Assembly (NCBI GenBank): GCA_943704525.1
Contig: CALSCQ010000602.1
Location: 1-33,997 of the forward strand
Direction of reading: 5' to 3'
DNA: 33,997 nucleotides
Origin: Pigoraptor vietnamica
Taxonomy: Eukaryota > Opisthokonta > Filasterea
Shown here: positions 10,670 through 21,295 of the stretch, one piece after another
How the letters are laid out: each line of letters opens with the position of its first letter
Numbering within the stretch: position 1 is the stretch's first letter
Program-made: the position numbers and the translations under genes
Notes under the pieces: model-generated
Seen by the model: only the letters and a program-made list of their open reading frames with translations
Database searches by the model: none
What the model was told of the DNA's origin: nothing

Positions 10670-13121
10670 ATGGCAGGCGAACGAATGGCGATAGGCCGCA
10701 GCCGCCCAATTGTGCACGCAGGCAACGGCAGGGCGCACACGAATGTCGGCTACTTTGCGCCTATTGCGTTTGCGCTCATCCTCTTCGTCGCCGACAGTAC
10801 GCCTCCTGCCGTCTCCGCCGACTACGTCCCATTTCTTGTCGATACCCTCACCAACCGCGCCGGAACATCAATGCTGGCGGGGAACAGCAGCTGGACGCCG
10901 ATACCCTGGGTGCCGAAGAGTTTCGCCGCAAGTGAGTGACTGTGTACTAATTGCCAGATCTCGTTGAACTGTAAACAGCTGCAGAGTTCCACCCCTCCGT
11001 TTGTGAGTCCGGCACAGGACTATGCAGTAATAACGGGCTCGATTGCGACTCAGCTGCCTGCCCTACGACACCGCACACACCAATAGTTGCTGTAGAATCA
11101 CAGTCTGATAGGGAGTGAGCTGGCGTGCTTGACATGTGACAGTTCTGAATCCTGAGCCGGCTCAGTGAAAAAAAGAAGCCGGAGCTCAGTGTGGGATGCA
11201 TTGCAGACGGAGTAACTAACTGAAAACCGGCTCTCTTGCGATCGCAGTTCCCACGCCCTCTTTTGACAACGGCCAGTCGGCGTGCGCGACGGTTGGATAT
11301 GTGGCGGCAATGGTCGGGGACGTGCCCGAGGATCGCCCCTTCGTGTCGCTTTCGTTCGATTTCACCGCGCGTCCTTACGGCAACTACTGGCACATCGGCA
11401 TCGCACTGATGGGAAAGGACAACCCGGCGCTGATCCAGAACGCCGACATCCACATGGGGTGCTTCGCGGACACGAGCGCGGCAAGCAACCTGTGCCGCCT
11501 GGGGGCGCGCGAACCCGAGCAGGCGCCGTACCCGCCCTACTCAGTGAGCCCGTTGATGGCCGTCAACCTCACTCTGGGCCGCAAGTACACGCTGACGGCG
11601 GCTGTGGCACGTCCTTCGTTCACTGCCGTCGTCACGCTTATGGAGAAGGAAACGAACACCATTGTGGGGCGCATCAACGGGACCTTCCCGTCGAGGTTCC
11701 TCTCTCGGTTCGGCGTGATTTTTGGGAGCGATTCCGCCGGCTCGGCAGTGTGCACAAACAACTACGTCTACTCGGCTGGCTCGGCGGCGAACGCGCTTCA
11801 AGTGCTGTTCAATGACACGCTCGTTGGCTCGCACGCTGGCTTCTGGCGCTCCATTCCCGCCGATCTTATCGGAAGTGAGTGTCTGCCGGTCGACTTTGTG
11901 TGCTCTTCAACTCATTATGTCTCAGTCCGTATTAAGATAGCCGAGGACTACTGCCGTGTTTTACGCGTACAAGTACTAGCTGACGTTGGGTCGCGATAAG
12001 ATAAAAAGATGCTGGCGATGTAATTTTACCGGGGTTGCATCAGATGTTGGCCGCTCTCCAGGCCACAAAACTGAACGCGCCTTTCTTTGCCTCCCATCCA
12101 CTGTGCAGGGGCGATACCGCGACTTCTCGCGGAAGGCGCGTGCGCTGCGGACGCCGGTGTTATGGCGCTGCCCTCCGTCACGGCCGCTTTCGGCAGCTCG
12201 GGTGCCTCTCTTTTCTACTCCTACGAATTCATGAGCCGCGACGTTACCGTCGACGCCGCGGGCGTGACATTTTCCCTCACGGGCACTCGTACGTCTACGG
12301 GAGAGTCGGTGTCCCTTCGCGCCGGTTGCGAGTACACAAACTTGTTCGCGAACGGCGTCCAGTACAACTGCGTTCCGTTTGTTGCGCTCGGTGATGACTG
12401 CAGCAAGCGCGTCGCCGTGTACGGGCCCTCGCCTGTCCGGCTGCCTTCTGGGTTCGTGCGTCTCTCGCTCGAGCTGACGTCCGGACGCGCAATCCTCAAG
12501 TTAACGGACATCAGCAACATTCTGCCGGCGGACATCACGACCGTCGCGACGTCCGGGTGGGAGAGCGTCTTTGCCCAGACCAACTTCAACTACCCGGTGA
12601 TCGAGCTGCGCCCGTCGTACACGCCCAACGGCCCGTCCGGCGTCGAGAAGTGCGTGCGCAATGTCAAGTTCGCTTCTTCGGCTCCCGTCCAGTTCAACGC
12701 GGCGGGCGTCGCGTGGCCGGCGATCACTCCGTGCAACTACAATGGCGGCAATCCGCCGCCGCCAGACACCGGCAACGGCGGTTGCAACAACACCGTCAAT
12801 ACGGTCCAGTGTCTTGGGAACTATCTCTCGCTCGTCGACGTGCAGCGCAACCTTGTCCTCCTCTGCTCCAGCGCGAGCATCGCCGTCGGAGCGTCCGTGC
12901 CGTTCGCGTGCTACTGGATGACCGCGGGCACCTCTCCGTCCTTCGCACGCACGCCCGACCTCAGCAGCGGTGGCGCCCCTCTCCCCGAACACGTGGTCAA
13001 TGGCGCGAACGGCTGGCAGTACGGCGTGACCCGCCAAGGCCTCTTTGTGCGGCCGTCCGTCACTGCGTCGTGGCAGATGCAGGCGCTGTGGGTTTGCCCG
13101 CAGTCGTGCAGTGCGCCGTAG
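10670..13121 (+). CDS. Secreted or membrane-anchored glycoprotein-like protein of unknown family
   Basis: Exons 10670-10931, 11248-11874 and 12109-13121 splice in phase 1 at both junctions and give 633 residues. After a basic N-terminus, a hydrophobic stretch YFAPIAFALILFVA ends near PPAVSA/DYV. It looks like a signal peptide or signal anchor. The remainder is rich in alternating hydrophobic residues, as in beta-sandwich folds. At least two modules can be seen, about 100-296 and 310-515. A Pro/Gly linker (NPPPPDTGNGG) leads to a Cys-containing C-terminal module ending WVCPQSCSAP. Sequons NSS, NLT, NGT, NDT and NNT fit passage through the secretory pathway. I do not recognise the family; laminin-G/concanavalin-like folds are a guess. 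The start is the first in-frame ATG before the hydrophobic segment, and a second ATG five codons on is possible. Confidence 0.8.
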
Positions 13122-13869
13122 ACGGAACCGAGGCGCACGTTCCCGTGGAAGTCCGTGTAGCGCATTGTTCGATGCTCTGACGCGCCGCAAGCACGTGCAC
13201 GTACACGATGCTTCAATGAATCAGCCGTTTGCAGTCCAATTTACCGCCTCGTAACCAATGATGGCCGGAAAAAAGTGTCTTACCAACTTACAACAGAAAC
13301 GTCACAACGGACACTGGATCCGTCCCATTGGCGGCCTTAAGCGCAATCGGTTCTCGATGTACAGCTCCCGTAACGAGGCACACCCGTCAGAACCGGCACC
13401 GCCCGGACGCCGGCGGAGACAAGCGAGGTCGAGAGATGCGTAGTTTTGCACAGGGGCGAACGGCGCCGTAATGCTCCGCTGGCCAGCCACACTAGCAGTA
13501 GTGCGTGGCGTCTCTTCTGTCTAATGTATGGACTAACACGTGTGTTAGGCCCTAGATCCTAACCCTAACGAGCGTGGTTGTGGGCTTAACACCTGGGAAA
13601 GCGCAGGGAAGCTAGTGGTTTAGACTTTTAAAAGCCCACGTAGCGAGAAGGCGAAACTTTAAAATCGTACGTCGCGATGTTAAACAGCAAACGCTACACA
13701 AACGCATACTGTATGCACGCAACAACTGAAAATTAATGCACGAAAAAACTTCATGTTGCAGAAAATGCAAGCGAGGAGGGAGCGCACGCCGGAAAGAAGT
13801 GGGCAGCCCACGCGTGCGTCGTCGACCGGCGGGAGGGAGTGGGAAGCGCTCGGCTGGTAGCGCCTGCGA
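13122..13869. other. Intergenic region between convergent genes, with a short inverted repeat
   Basis: No exon was found. A palindrome CTAACAC-GT-GTGTTAG lies at 13533-13548. About 13 bases later is CCTAACCCTAAC, two copies of a telomere-like CCCTAA word. This is too short to call an interstitial telomere. Confidence 0.4.
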
Positions 13870-14285
13870 GTGCTGGTCGCAGAAAGCGCAGACAGAGTGA
13901 GGAACACGTCGCGGAAAGCGGGAGACGAGTGACCCTGAAGCGAGCGCACGTCGCAAAAAAAGCCCTCAAGTGAGTGCCACGTCGTGGGAAGCGCAAAGTG
14001 AGGCGCAGTCGCGGAAAGCGCAGAAATGAGGAAAGCGCACGCAGAAATGAGGCATATGTCGCGGAAAGCGCAGAATGCCAAAATGAGGCGCACGTCGCGG
14101 AAAGCGCACGAGTAAGCACTCGCAGAAAGCAAACGAAACAGTCAGGCACGTCCAGGAAAGTGTTCGAGCGAGCGCACGTCGAGGAATCGACGTGCACGAG
14201 TGAATGCAGGTCGAGGGTTCGCACGTTGGAGACTGAAAAGCACGAGTGAGCGCACGTCGCAAAGTGCACGAGTGACGAGCACAAA
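13870..14285. repeat. Degenerate minisatellite with GCGCACGTCGCGGAAAGCGC core
   Basis: The core GCACGTCGCGGAAAGCGCA recurs about ten or more times with substitutions and variable spacers such as GAAATGAG and CGAGTGA. The unit length is roughly 25-35 bases. Long open frames on the minus strand here translate to repeats of SALSATCAS and are best explained as a by-product of the repeat. It ends about 90 bases before the stop codon of the Crinkler-like locus. Confidence 0.8.
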
Positions 14286-14377
14286 CAAGTACATCCCACA
14301 CAGCATAACATGAAATGATGGAAGTGACAGTGATGTGTCTACATTGCTCACCGTTCTTCGGCGCTTCTTTTGTTCTA

Positions 14378-16070
14378 CTATTGATCCCAGCGGTTATCCC
14401 GGACGAGAGTCTCGACGGCGATCAGTGCGTCCGTCGCCGAGATTTCAGCGTTCGATTTCCATTTCTCCGCAAGGTTCAGCGCCCACTGCGGCGATGGGGC
14501 GCCACCAGGGACGAACTTCAGAAGGCGCGCGACGAGGTGAACGTCAGCCACTTTCGTATACACGAGTTTTCCCTGATCGTTTTGCGGCAGGTCGAGGTGT
14601 TTCCATACCGCCAGAAACTGCAAATCGACAATGGGCCCCGGGCGATCACCGTCCTCGAAGTCAATCAGAACGTACTGCCGCGTCAAAGGGATATGAACTA
14701 CGTTTTCCCAACGAATATCTCGATGCACGAAGTCGTTCATATGCAGAATGCAGAGGCCCCGCAGCACGTCGCGCACGGCGCGACCAAGCCTGGACTCGAC
14801 GGGAAAAGAAACCATACACCCCATCGTAGACAAGGTGACCGAATACCTGTTCGACCTGAGCGTCGGCCCGGCCGACGCCTGCGCGAGTTGCGGCACATTG
14901 GCGGCGCACTTGTACATTTTCTCGACGACCTTCATCCGTCTCGCGAGCGACTCGGAGCAGGGGTCAATTGTCTTCCGCACCCCCGCATCCAAAAACAAGA
15001 TTTTTCGTGGACCGCAACGAAAATCTCGGCCCAGCGAAATCGAAGCGTCGGAGCCCAGGCTCGCCAAGGCCGGAAGCAGGCGGCAAATATTCACACACAC
15101 CGCAATCGCTTTCGCCGCAGAAGTGCACCGAAAGATATCGAAGGGACCGGCGACGCGCGCAGCGCAACCTTTACGTGTGATCTGATGACGTGAAACTCGA
15201 GCAGGCCACCAGCACTCGCATAGCCGAGGATGTAAGGGACTTGGCCGAGGAAGGTGGGCTTGATGTCGACGAACTTCTCACTGAGCTCGAGCACGGCAGT
15301 GCCGAGATCATAACGGTCGGACTTTTCCTCGCCCTTCAGGGCCAAGACATTGTTGACGTGAAGAAGAAAATCCGGCCGTTGGGAGGACACAGTAGTTCGA
15401 CTACTGCGACATTTGGAATTAAGGACACGAACTCACAAAAGTACAAAAGGAGGCATCCTTACTTCTTGTCGGTCGTGTCGCGGTCCATGGAGATCAACGC
15501 GCGTAGTGCGCCGCGGTCGCAGAGCAGCGTCGTGCACGCTGTCACAGTCTTATCGACGATATCACGCACCGGCCCACTGTGGGTGGATTCGGAACCAAAG
15601 ACTGAACTGGCTCCAAATGCGCCGACGACAGCCTGCTCCCAAGGATCCAGGACTGGCGAAGTTCGGCGTGGATGCGGAAGCAATAGAGTGGTGTAGAGGT
15701 CCGCGAGATCCTGAAAACGGTACAAGCATAAGTGGACATGAAATAAACTATCTAAATACGAGAAGTTACGCACATGCTCCGGCAACGGCAAAGTGTGTTG
15801 GGAGTCGATTCGGCAGGATCGATGTCAAGAACCGAGCGAGAGAATCGGGATCCATAGGGAACTCGGCGACCGGCAAGGGCTTACAAGCCGCCTCCAACGA
15901 CGTCAGAAATTGCGCCACTACGTACGCAATGGTCATCGGCCGCAATGACACGATAAACTGAACTGTGCAAAACGGTAGATGAAGGATATGCATGACTTAC
16001 ATGCGTTTTCAAAGCTGTCGTCACTCCGGCCTGTTTCGAAGATCGCACAATCAGCATGCTAATATACCTC
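14378..16070 (-). CDS. Crinkler-like REase-kinase protein, probably degenerate
   Basis: Two signature blocks are clear. The first, exon start 15403, reads RPDFLLHVNNVLALKGEEKS, then EKF and GQVPYILGYASAGGLLEF. This is the RPDxL..KGEEK pattern of the PD-(D/E)xK-like domain found in Crinkler (CRN) family proteins. The second is a kinase-like domain with LHMNDFVHRDIRWENVV and YVLIDFEDG, where HRDIRWEN replaces the usual HRDxKxxN. It ends at the stop at 14378. Upstream exons at 15463-15710 and about 15776-16000 carry family-like sequence (LPVAEFPMDPDSLARFLTSI). Exon 15463-15710 joins the REase exon in phase, but the whole locus does not give one continuous frame by simple splicing. About one or two breaks, or unresolved introns, are likely, so I treat it as a possible fossil. 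The N-terminus is not resolved. CRN proteins are known as oomycete and chytrid effectors and in free-living protists. Confidence 0.65.
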
Positions 16071-17760
16071 ATCAATACGCCACAACAGCAGCAACACTTC
16101 GCACAAGAGCACTTGCGGCGCATCAGGGCGATAATAGTGCAAACAATCGACACAGTTCAGACGTGGTGCGATCAAAAACACGACGCCCGCCAGGTATAAG
16201 AGGAGGCAAATAAAAAAAAGCACACATATCTGCTGAGCGGCACGGGAAGAGCGAGGCAGCGATGCATTGTACACCGACCGCAACTGTTACAGTACGACCC
16301 ACGGAACTTTTGTACGACGCACCTTCGCCAGTGTCCGTTCGCTTCCTCTTTGGAGGCCGCTCGCCGTCCGACTGAATTTCTGCGCATCTTTACCGATGAA
16401 TAAACAATAAAACCGCACACACATCGCGCACACATGCACACGACACAGACAAGCTCCCCGTCGTACAGGCCGTGATAGATTTACACACCTCTGATGCGTG
16501 TGCAATCAGATGAGTTGAAGCAGGACAATAAATATCCAATTGAGCACGTCAACGCAAGCGCAGACAAAGGCCTACAAGTTACTGGCCACGGCGGCGACAG
16601 CATTACCAACCATATGTGTACGCACATGTATGCATTTTTTTGTATATAGCAAAAGTTCGAGTATACACGCGGCTCCAACCAACGTAACCACGTGACAAGT
16701 GCATACACGTGGCTCGGGACACAAAAGAAACCAAGATGCACACCACCCATCAATTGACAGGGACCTTGGCAAACCAGAATGAATATCTACAGTAATAAAT
16801 CACCCATACACCAACACGCAGTACGTGAATGTCGTGAGCGCACAATTATACACAACCGATGCGGCATGCAACGCCCGCCCGCAATACACAGGTAAGGGCA
16901 GTCACAACGGCCGCCGGCGATGCCACGCGCCCAGCCGATGTCACGTGGCGCCGCACCTCAGTGACACTGATGGCACCAGTAGTCCAGGGCAACGAAATGT
17001 GGTCACATAGTGGACAGCACGCATAGCGACTGGCACATGATTGAGCGCACGAATAATAACATGGAGTGTACATTATACACGAGCGCGCACTGGTAAGCAC
17101 AAGTGCCGAACACTGAGAGCACTAATGCGCAAGTGGCTCACTGGTTCCCGCACGCCTGATCAATACTGCCGAGACGACTGCCTTCAGTGTTCCCCTGGTG
17201 TCAGGGCCGTCGGTGTAGTCACAGCAGGTGCTTGTGCGCATGATTGACGGGCGGCCATTCCTCGTCAATGTAGGCATGGCGCTGGCGCAATATATGCCGA
17301 CTGTCGCCAGTCCCACGACCGTGACTAGAAGTTCCGAGCGCGGAGGGACTGTGGGCCGCAACTGAACTGGCGAGACGCGGCCGCCCGGTGGCATCACAGT
17401 GGCACAGCCGGCATCGGCAGTGCCCGGAGTGCCACAGTTCCAGTCTCTCTTGACATCGCGACAGTACAGCTGGCGATATACTGCCGCAGACAGGGGTCCA
17501 CCCCTCACGAACCGACTCAGCGAAAGCGCAGCCGTACCGAAAGATCCACCTTGCGCTAAACATCCGTCTAACCCTCACCTCAACTCAAACAAACGTAAAA
17601 AAATTACTCCCGCGCGTCACGTGGTGCCACATCGACCATCGACGCACTGACTGGTACCTATACATCGTCTGCCTGACTCGCAGGCGCGACCTCGACGACG
17701 AAACATGCACGCAACACGTGACCGAATGAATCGACACGATCTCACGCAAGGGAGTGCCAA
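16071..17760. other. 1.7-kb intergenic region, no gene seen
   Basis: No protein family or RNA gene could be supported between the Crinkler-like locus and the 5S rRNA promoter. The open frames are short and lack motifs. I looked for tRNA B-box patterns on both strands and found none with a matching A-box. CA-rich patches lie near 16410-16450. The first few hundred bases may hold the leader or promoter of the minus-strand locus. Confidence 0.45.
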
Positions 17761-17766
17761 TATAAG
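17761..17766 (+). promoter_or_regulatory. TATA-like element 28 bases upstream of 5S rRNA
   Basis: TATAAG lies 28 bases before the inferred first base of the 5S rRNA. External TATA boxes at this distance are known for 5S genes in plants and some fungi, so a role in placing RNA polymerase III is plausible but inferred. Confidence 0.5.
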
Positions 17767-17788
17767 CCTGGCGCAGACACATCCTTCA

Positions 17789-17906
17789 GCTACGGCCACA
17801 TCTGCCGGGAAGCACCCCATCCCGTTCCGCTCTGGGAAGTTAAACCGGGACGAGAGTGGTCAGTACTGCGGTGGGAGACCACGCGGGAATACCACTTGCT
17901 GTAGTT
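17789..17906 (+). rRNA. 5S ribosomal RNA
   Basis: The 118-base gene starts GCTACGGCCA and ends TTGCTGTAGTT. The two ends pair to form helix I (CTACGGC with GCTGTAG, one G-U). The internal promoter is recognisable: box A GAAGTTAAACCGGG at about 17836, then GGTCAGTACTG, and box C GGTGGGAGACC at about 17870. The conserved GGGAATACC follows. 5S rRNA is made by RNA polymerase III and joins uL18 (RPL5, whose gene lies at 24578) and uL5 in the large-subunit 5S particle. The gene is isolated here, not in a tandem array, and is followed by a T-run. Confidence 0.95.
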
Positions 17907-17915
17907 TCTCTTTTT
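17907..17915 (+). terminator. RNA polymerase III terminator after 5S rRNA
   Basis: The 5S 3' end is followed within a few bases by TCTCTTTTT. Five consecutive T at 17911-17915 are enough for Pol III termination. Confidence 0.75.
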
Positions 17916-17980
17916 CACGTTTTTTGTTTCGTGTGTTCTTCAGAATGTATATCGTGTGCATCCATCCATCCCGTAGCTAG

Positions 17981-18104
17981 CTTTTGTGCTCTGGGCCCAT
18001 ACATCAGAGGCATTTCGTATCCCAACACAGCCCATAGACTCTTACTTTTGTGCTTGTGGGCCCACACAATATGAGGCATTCGTCTCCCAACACAGCCCGT
18101 GTAT
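17981..18104. repeat. Diverged 64-bp tandem repeat with GGGCCC palindromes
   Basis: Two copies start at 17981 and 18045, both beginning CTTTTGTGCT and ending TCCCAACACAGCCC. Each has a TGGGCCCA-type palindrome; in the second copy it is GTGGGCCCAC. The copies differ at roughly a quarter of positions, so the duplication is old. A minus-strand open frame runs through both but has no family motif. Confidence 0.75.
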
Positions 18105-18489
18105 TGTCGCTCAAACATTTCTGAGGAACACGTGTTGTCCTCAAGCAGAATAAACGCCGTTTCCTCTTCTACTCTTGCCACGAGCGATGCCTGTGTGTCT
18201 GTGTTGCTGTGCGCTGATGGCTGCGGTCGCCTCGTACGTCAACGTCGTTTATCTCCTTCTCAACAAGGACCGACATTCGGCAGAACTCAAGGACCGCGAG
18301 CTGTGCATCCGACCTCAGCGCCATATGCAATCAACTTTGGTATCGAACGATAATAGAGCAAGGGGACTGCATACGCGCGTGCCGCACTCACACTGAAGGA
18401 CAGTGAGCAGCTCTATCCTCCGAATCTTGAAGAGCTAGCGACGACCGCGACATGAAGACACCAGTGTGGTTGCACTGCCCGTTGACGCG
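18105..18489. other. Intergenic stretch with unsupported open frames
   Basis: Both strands carry short open frames (plus strand near 18175-18396, minus strand near 18215-18360). Neither matches a family, and no pair of splice sites makes a convincing exon. I make no call. Confidence 0.3.
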
Positions 18490-18669
18490 TTACTTCACGT
18501 AAAACAGCAACACGAAGACGCACTTTTCCGGCGCCGCATCTTGCGGGGGCTTGAACGACACCGCCGTCTTCTGGTCCGACTGCAGCGAGAGAGGGAAAGA
18601 CACGCTCCCCTCGCGCCGCATTCTGAGGGCGGTGTCCACAAAACGCCCAACATAGTCAATTGCGACAAC
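18490..18669 (-). CDS. Possible orphan terminal exon, unknown protein
   Basis: A CAG acceptor at 18670-18672 opens an uninterrupted frame of 59 codons to a TAA. It reads VVAIDYVGRFVDTALRMRRE, continues through SLQSDQKTAVSFKPP and ends CVFVLLFYVK. The composition looks like real protein, unlike the other frames here. No upstream exon could be joined in phase, and an upstream part would have to overlap the promoter or first exon of the vanin-like gene on the other strand. It may be a remnant or a chance frame. Confidence 0.27.
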   Translation of the reverse strand, partial: VVAIDYVGRFVDTALRMRREGSVSFPLSLQSDQKTAVSFKPPQDAAPEKCVFVLLFYVK

Positions 18670-18897
18670 CTGCCGTCGGACAGGTTACCCACTGCGACAA
18701 GCACGTGACCGGTCGGGTCATCAACTGCGGGTTTTCCAACGCTTATGTGTGTGGCAGTACTTGCGCGCATGCGTGTGTTTTTTTTTTTTTTGTGTGTGTG
18801 TGTGTACGCGTGTATGAAAAGCGCGCGTGTGTGTCGGGGTGCGTCGTGAGATTGGACATCATCCTGCGCCAACTTTTGCCGCTATTTAGACGTTGCC

Positions 18898-21252
18898 ATG
18901 GCTTCGCGCGCCGTCGCCGCTCTCCTTGCGGTGCTGCTGTTCGCTGCGGCTGCCGAAGCGGTTGTCTATCGTGCCGCGTCGGTGCAGATAAGGTTCGATT
19001 CCGGCTTTCGACACTGTGACACGATTGTTGCGTTGTTTTTTTGTGCTTTATATTACTTACTGCGGCAGAAAAGTGCTAATGTGTGGCGTCGCGTGCGTCC
19101 AGCCCCGTGTTTGGCGGCCCTGCGCAGCACACACGCGAGGAAGCCGTGGCTATTATGAACACCAACATTGACAAGTATGAGGTGATTGCAGAGTCAGTGC
19201 TTTGGTCCGGAAAGTGAAGTCGCATTTGCGACGGCGCGTGTATGTTATGTCTTTGTTCGTACGTGTCATTTTGAGCGTGTATGTGCGTGTACGTGTGTCT
19301 ATGCATGTCTCGGCTGTGTGTGTTTTTTGTGTGTGTGTGTGCTTATGTACGCACGTGTATGCTTGTGCTGTGTTGTTGCGAGGGCGCCTGTATGTGGTGT
19401 TCGTACGTGTCATTTTGAGCGTGTATGTGCGTGTACGTGTGTCTATGCATGTCTCGGCTGTGTGTGTATATTGTGTGTGTGTGTGTGCTTATGTACGCGC
19501 GTGTATGCGTGTGCTGTGTATGTGTGTGTGTATGTGCGTATGCACGTCAACATGTGCGAGTGTTCGCACTTATTGGGACTGTTTCCCTCGCAGCACTTTT
19601 TGAAAATTGCGGCGGCGAATGGGACGCAGCTGATTGTGTTCCCGGAAGACGGTCTCTACGGCGACCAATTCGACACACGGGAAAGCCTCGCGCCCTTCAC
19701 CGAAACCATCCCGGACCCTCGCGTGCAGACGGTACGTGCTCTGTGCGTGTGTGCGCGGCGGCATGCAATTTGTGCGAGTGGGTGACTGTGTGAGTCTGCG
19801 TGAGTGGAATGAGCAAATGTGTACGATACGAGTGCCTGTGTGAGTCCGCGTGAGTGTGTGCGTCTGCATTTCGTTACCCCATCGCTGACGGCGTGTTGCC
19901 GCTGCAGGTGAACCCTTGCGTTGACGGGGGCTTCGACGACCGCCCAATTCTGAAGCGATTCTCTTGCTTGGTGCGTACTCAGTGCCATTCTGTGTGTGTG
20001 CGACCGTACGTATAGTTGATGGGCTCAACCTCTATGACTGCCTACTGAACTGAGGCCTATGCTCCGCGCATTTTTGAGTTTGTGACATACGCAGCAGTGT
20101 ATAAAAGAATCCTGCGCGTGCGCTCAAGCGTGTGTCTTCCATGTGCTCGCGCATGTGTTGGTCTGCACAAAATGTTCGCGTTCACTAACAGACGCATCGT
20201 CACGTGATGCTTTGCGCGCAAGGCTCGCACGTACAGTGTTGTCCTCGTGGCCGACATGGCGGATCTCCAGCCGTGCGGCGCGAGCGATCCCGCCTGCCCT
20301 TCGGACGGAAAGTACCAGGTGTGTCCCGTTGCTGTGTCTGTGAGAGACCGTGTTTTTTGTGAGCGTGGGTGTGTGTGGTGTGTATGTGCACGTGTGCACG
20401 TGTGTGTGTGTGTGTGCGTGCGTGCATGTGCGGCTCTGTCTATGTTGGTTTGTGCTGCATGTATTCCCCGCAGGTGTTTATGTGCTGCATCGCGTAGTTT
20501 GTGTAACCACGCGATCGGTTGGCTCAACGCACGTTTGTTCTCGCCCGTCGGCTCAACTCTCCGTCCCCAATCCGTTGCAGTTCAACACGCAGGTGGCCTT
20601 CTCCCCCGAGGGCGTGCTCCTTGCGCGCTACCACAAGTCGCACCTCTTCTACGAGGCACCCACGTTCGACCAGCCCCTCTCGCCGGACCCGACGTACTTT
20701 GACGCTCTCGGCGTCCGCTTTGGCATGATTGTGAGTCTGAGCGACTGCGTGTTTGTTGCGTGTGTGTGGATGCATAAGTTTGCGTGGCCATGTTCCGTTT
20801 GTTCGCGTTTTTCCCCTCAGAACTGTTTGCGCTGTCCACATTATTGCGCGTTCGTGCGAGTGTATGTCTGAGAGGCGTGTATGTGGGTGGGTGGGTGCGC
20901 GTGTGCACGTTCTTTCGTGTGTACTTCGCCCAGTTGTCCGTCCCAACCCCCTCGTTATCCTTTTTTTTATTCCTCTGACCTCACTTTATTTCAGATCTGC
21001 TTTGACATGATGTTTGGGAACCCAACCGAGACGTACGTGCGGTCGCTCGGCATCCGCAACATTCTCCAGTCGACGTGGTTTGAGAACATTCCGCCGCTGT
21101 TCTCTGCGGCGCAGGTGCAGCAAGCCTACTCGCGCACGTGGGGCGTCAACATCATCGCCGCAAACTCGGGAAAGACGTTCCGGCTTAGCGGAAGCGGTGG
21201 GTCGAAATCATCCGCTTCGTCGTCATGGTCTCTTTGTGTGTGTGTGTGTGTG

Positions 21253-21295
<43 letters not shown>

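Noticed and set aside
13751-14311. Minus-strand frame with repeated SALSATCASF peptides, which could suggest a repeat protein
   Set aside because: The peptide repeat mirrors a degenerate DNA minisatellite whose unit length varies and is not a multiple of three throughout.
16880-16900. CTTACCTG on the minus strand as a possible U1 snRNA 5' end
   Set aside because: The flanking bases do not match U1 and no U1 stem-loops or Sm site follow.
18175-18396. 73-codon plus-strand frame starting MPRAMPVCLCCC
   Set aside because: No family motif and no splice partner are seen, and a competing minus-strand frame is equally long.
18985-19005. Perfect tRNA-type B-box AGGTTCGATTCC
   Set aside because: There is no A-box or acceptor stem at the right distance. 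It spans the exon 1 donor of the vanin-like gene, whose phase and signal peptide explain the sequence.
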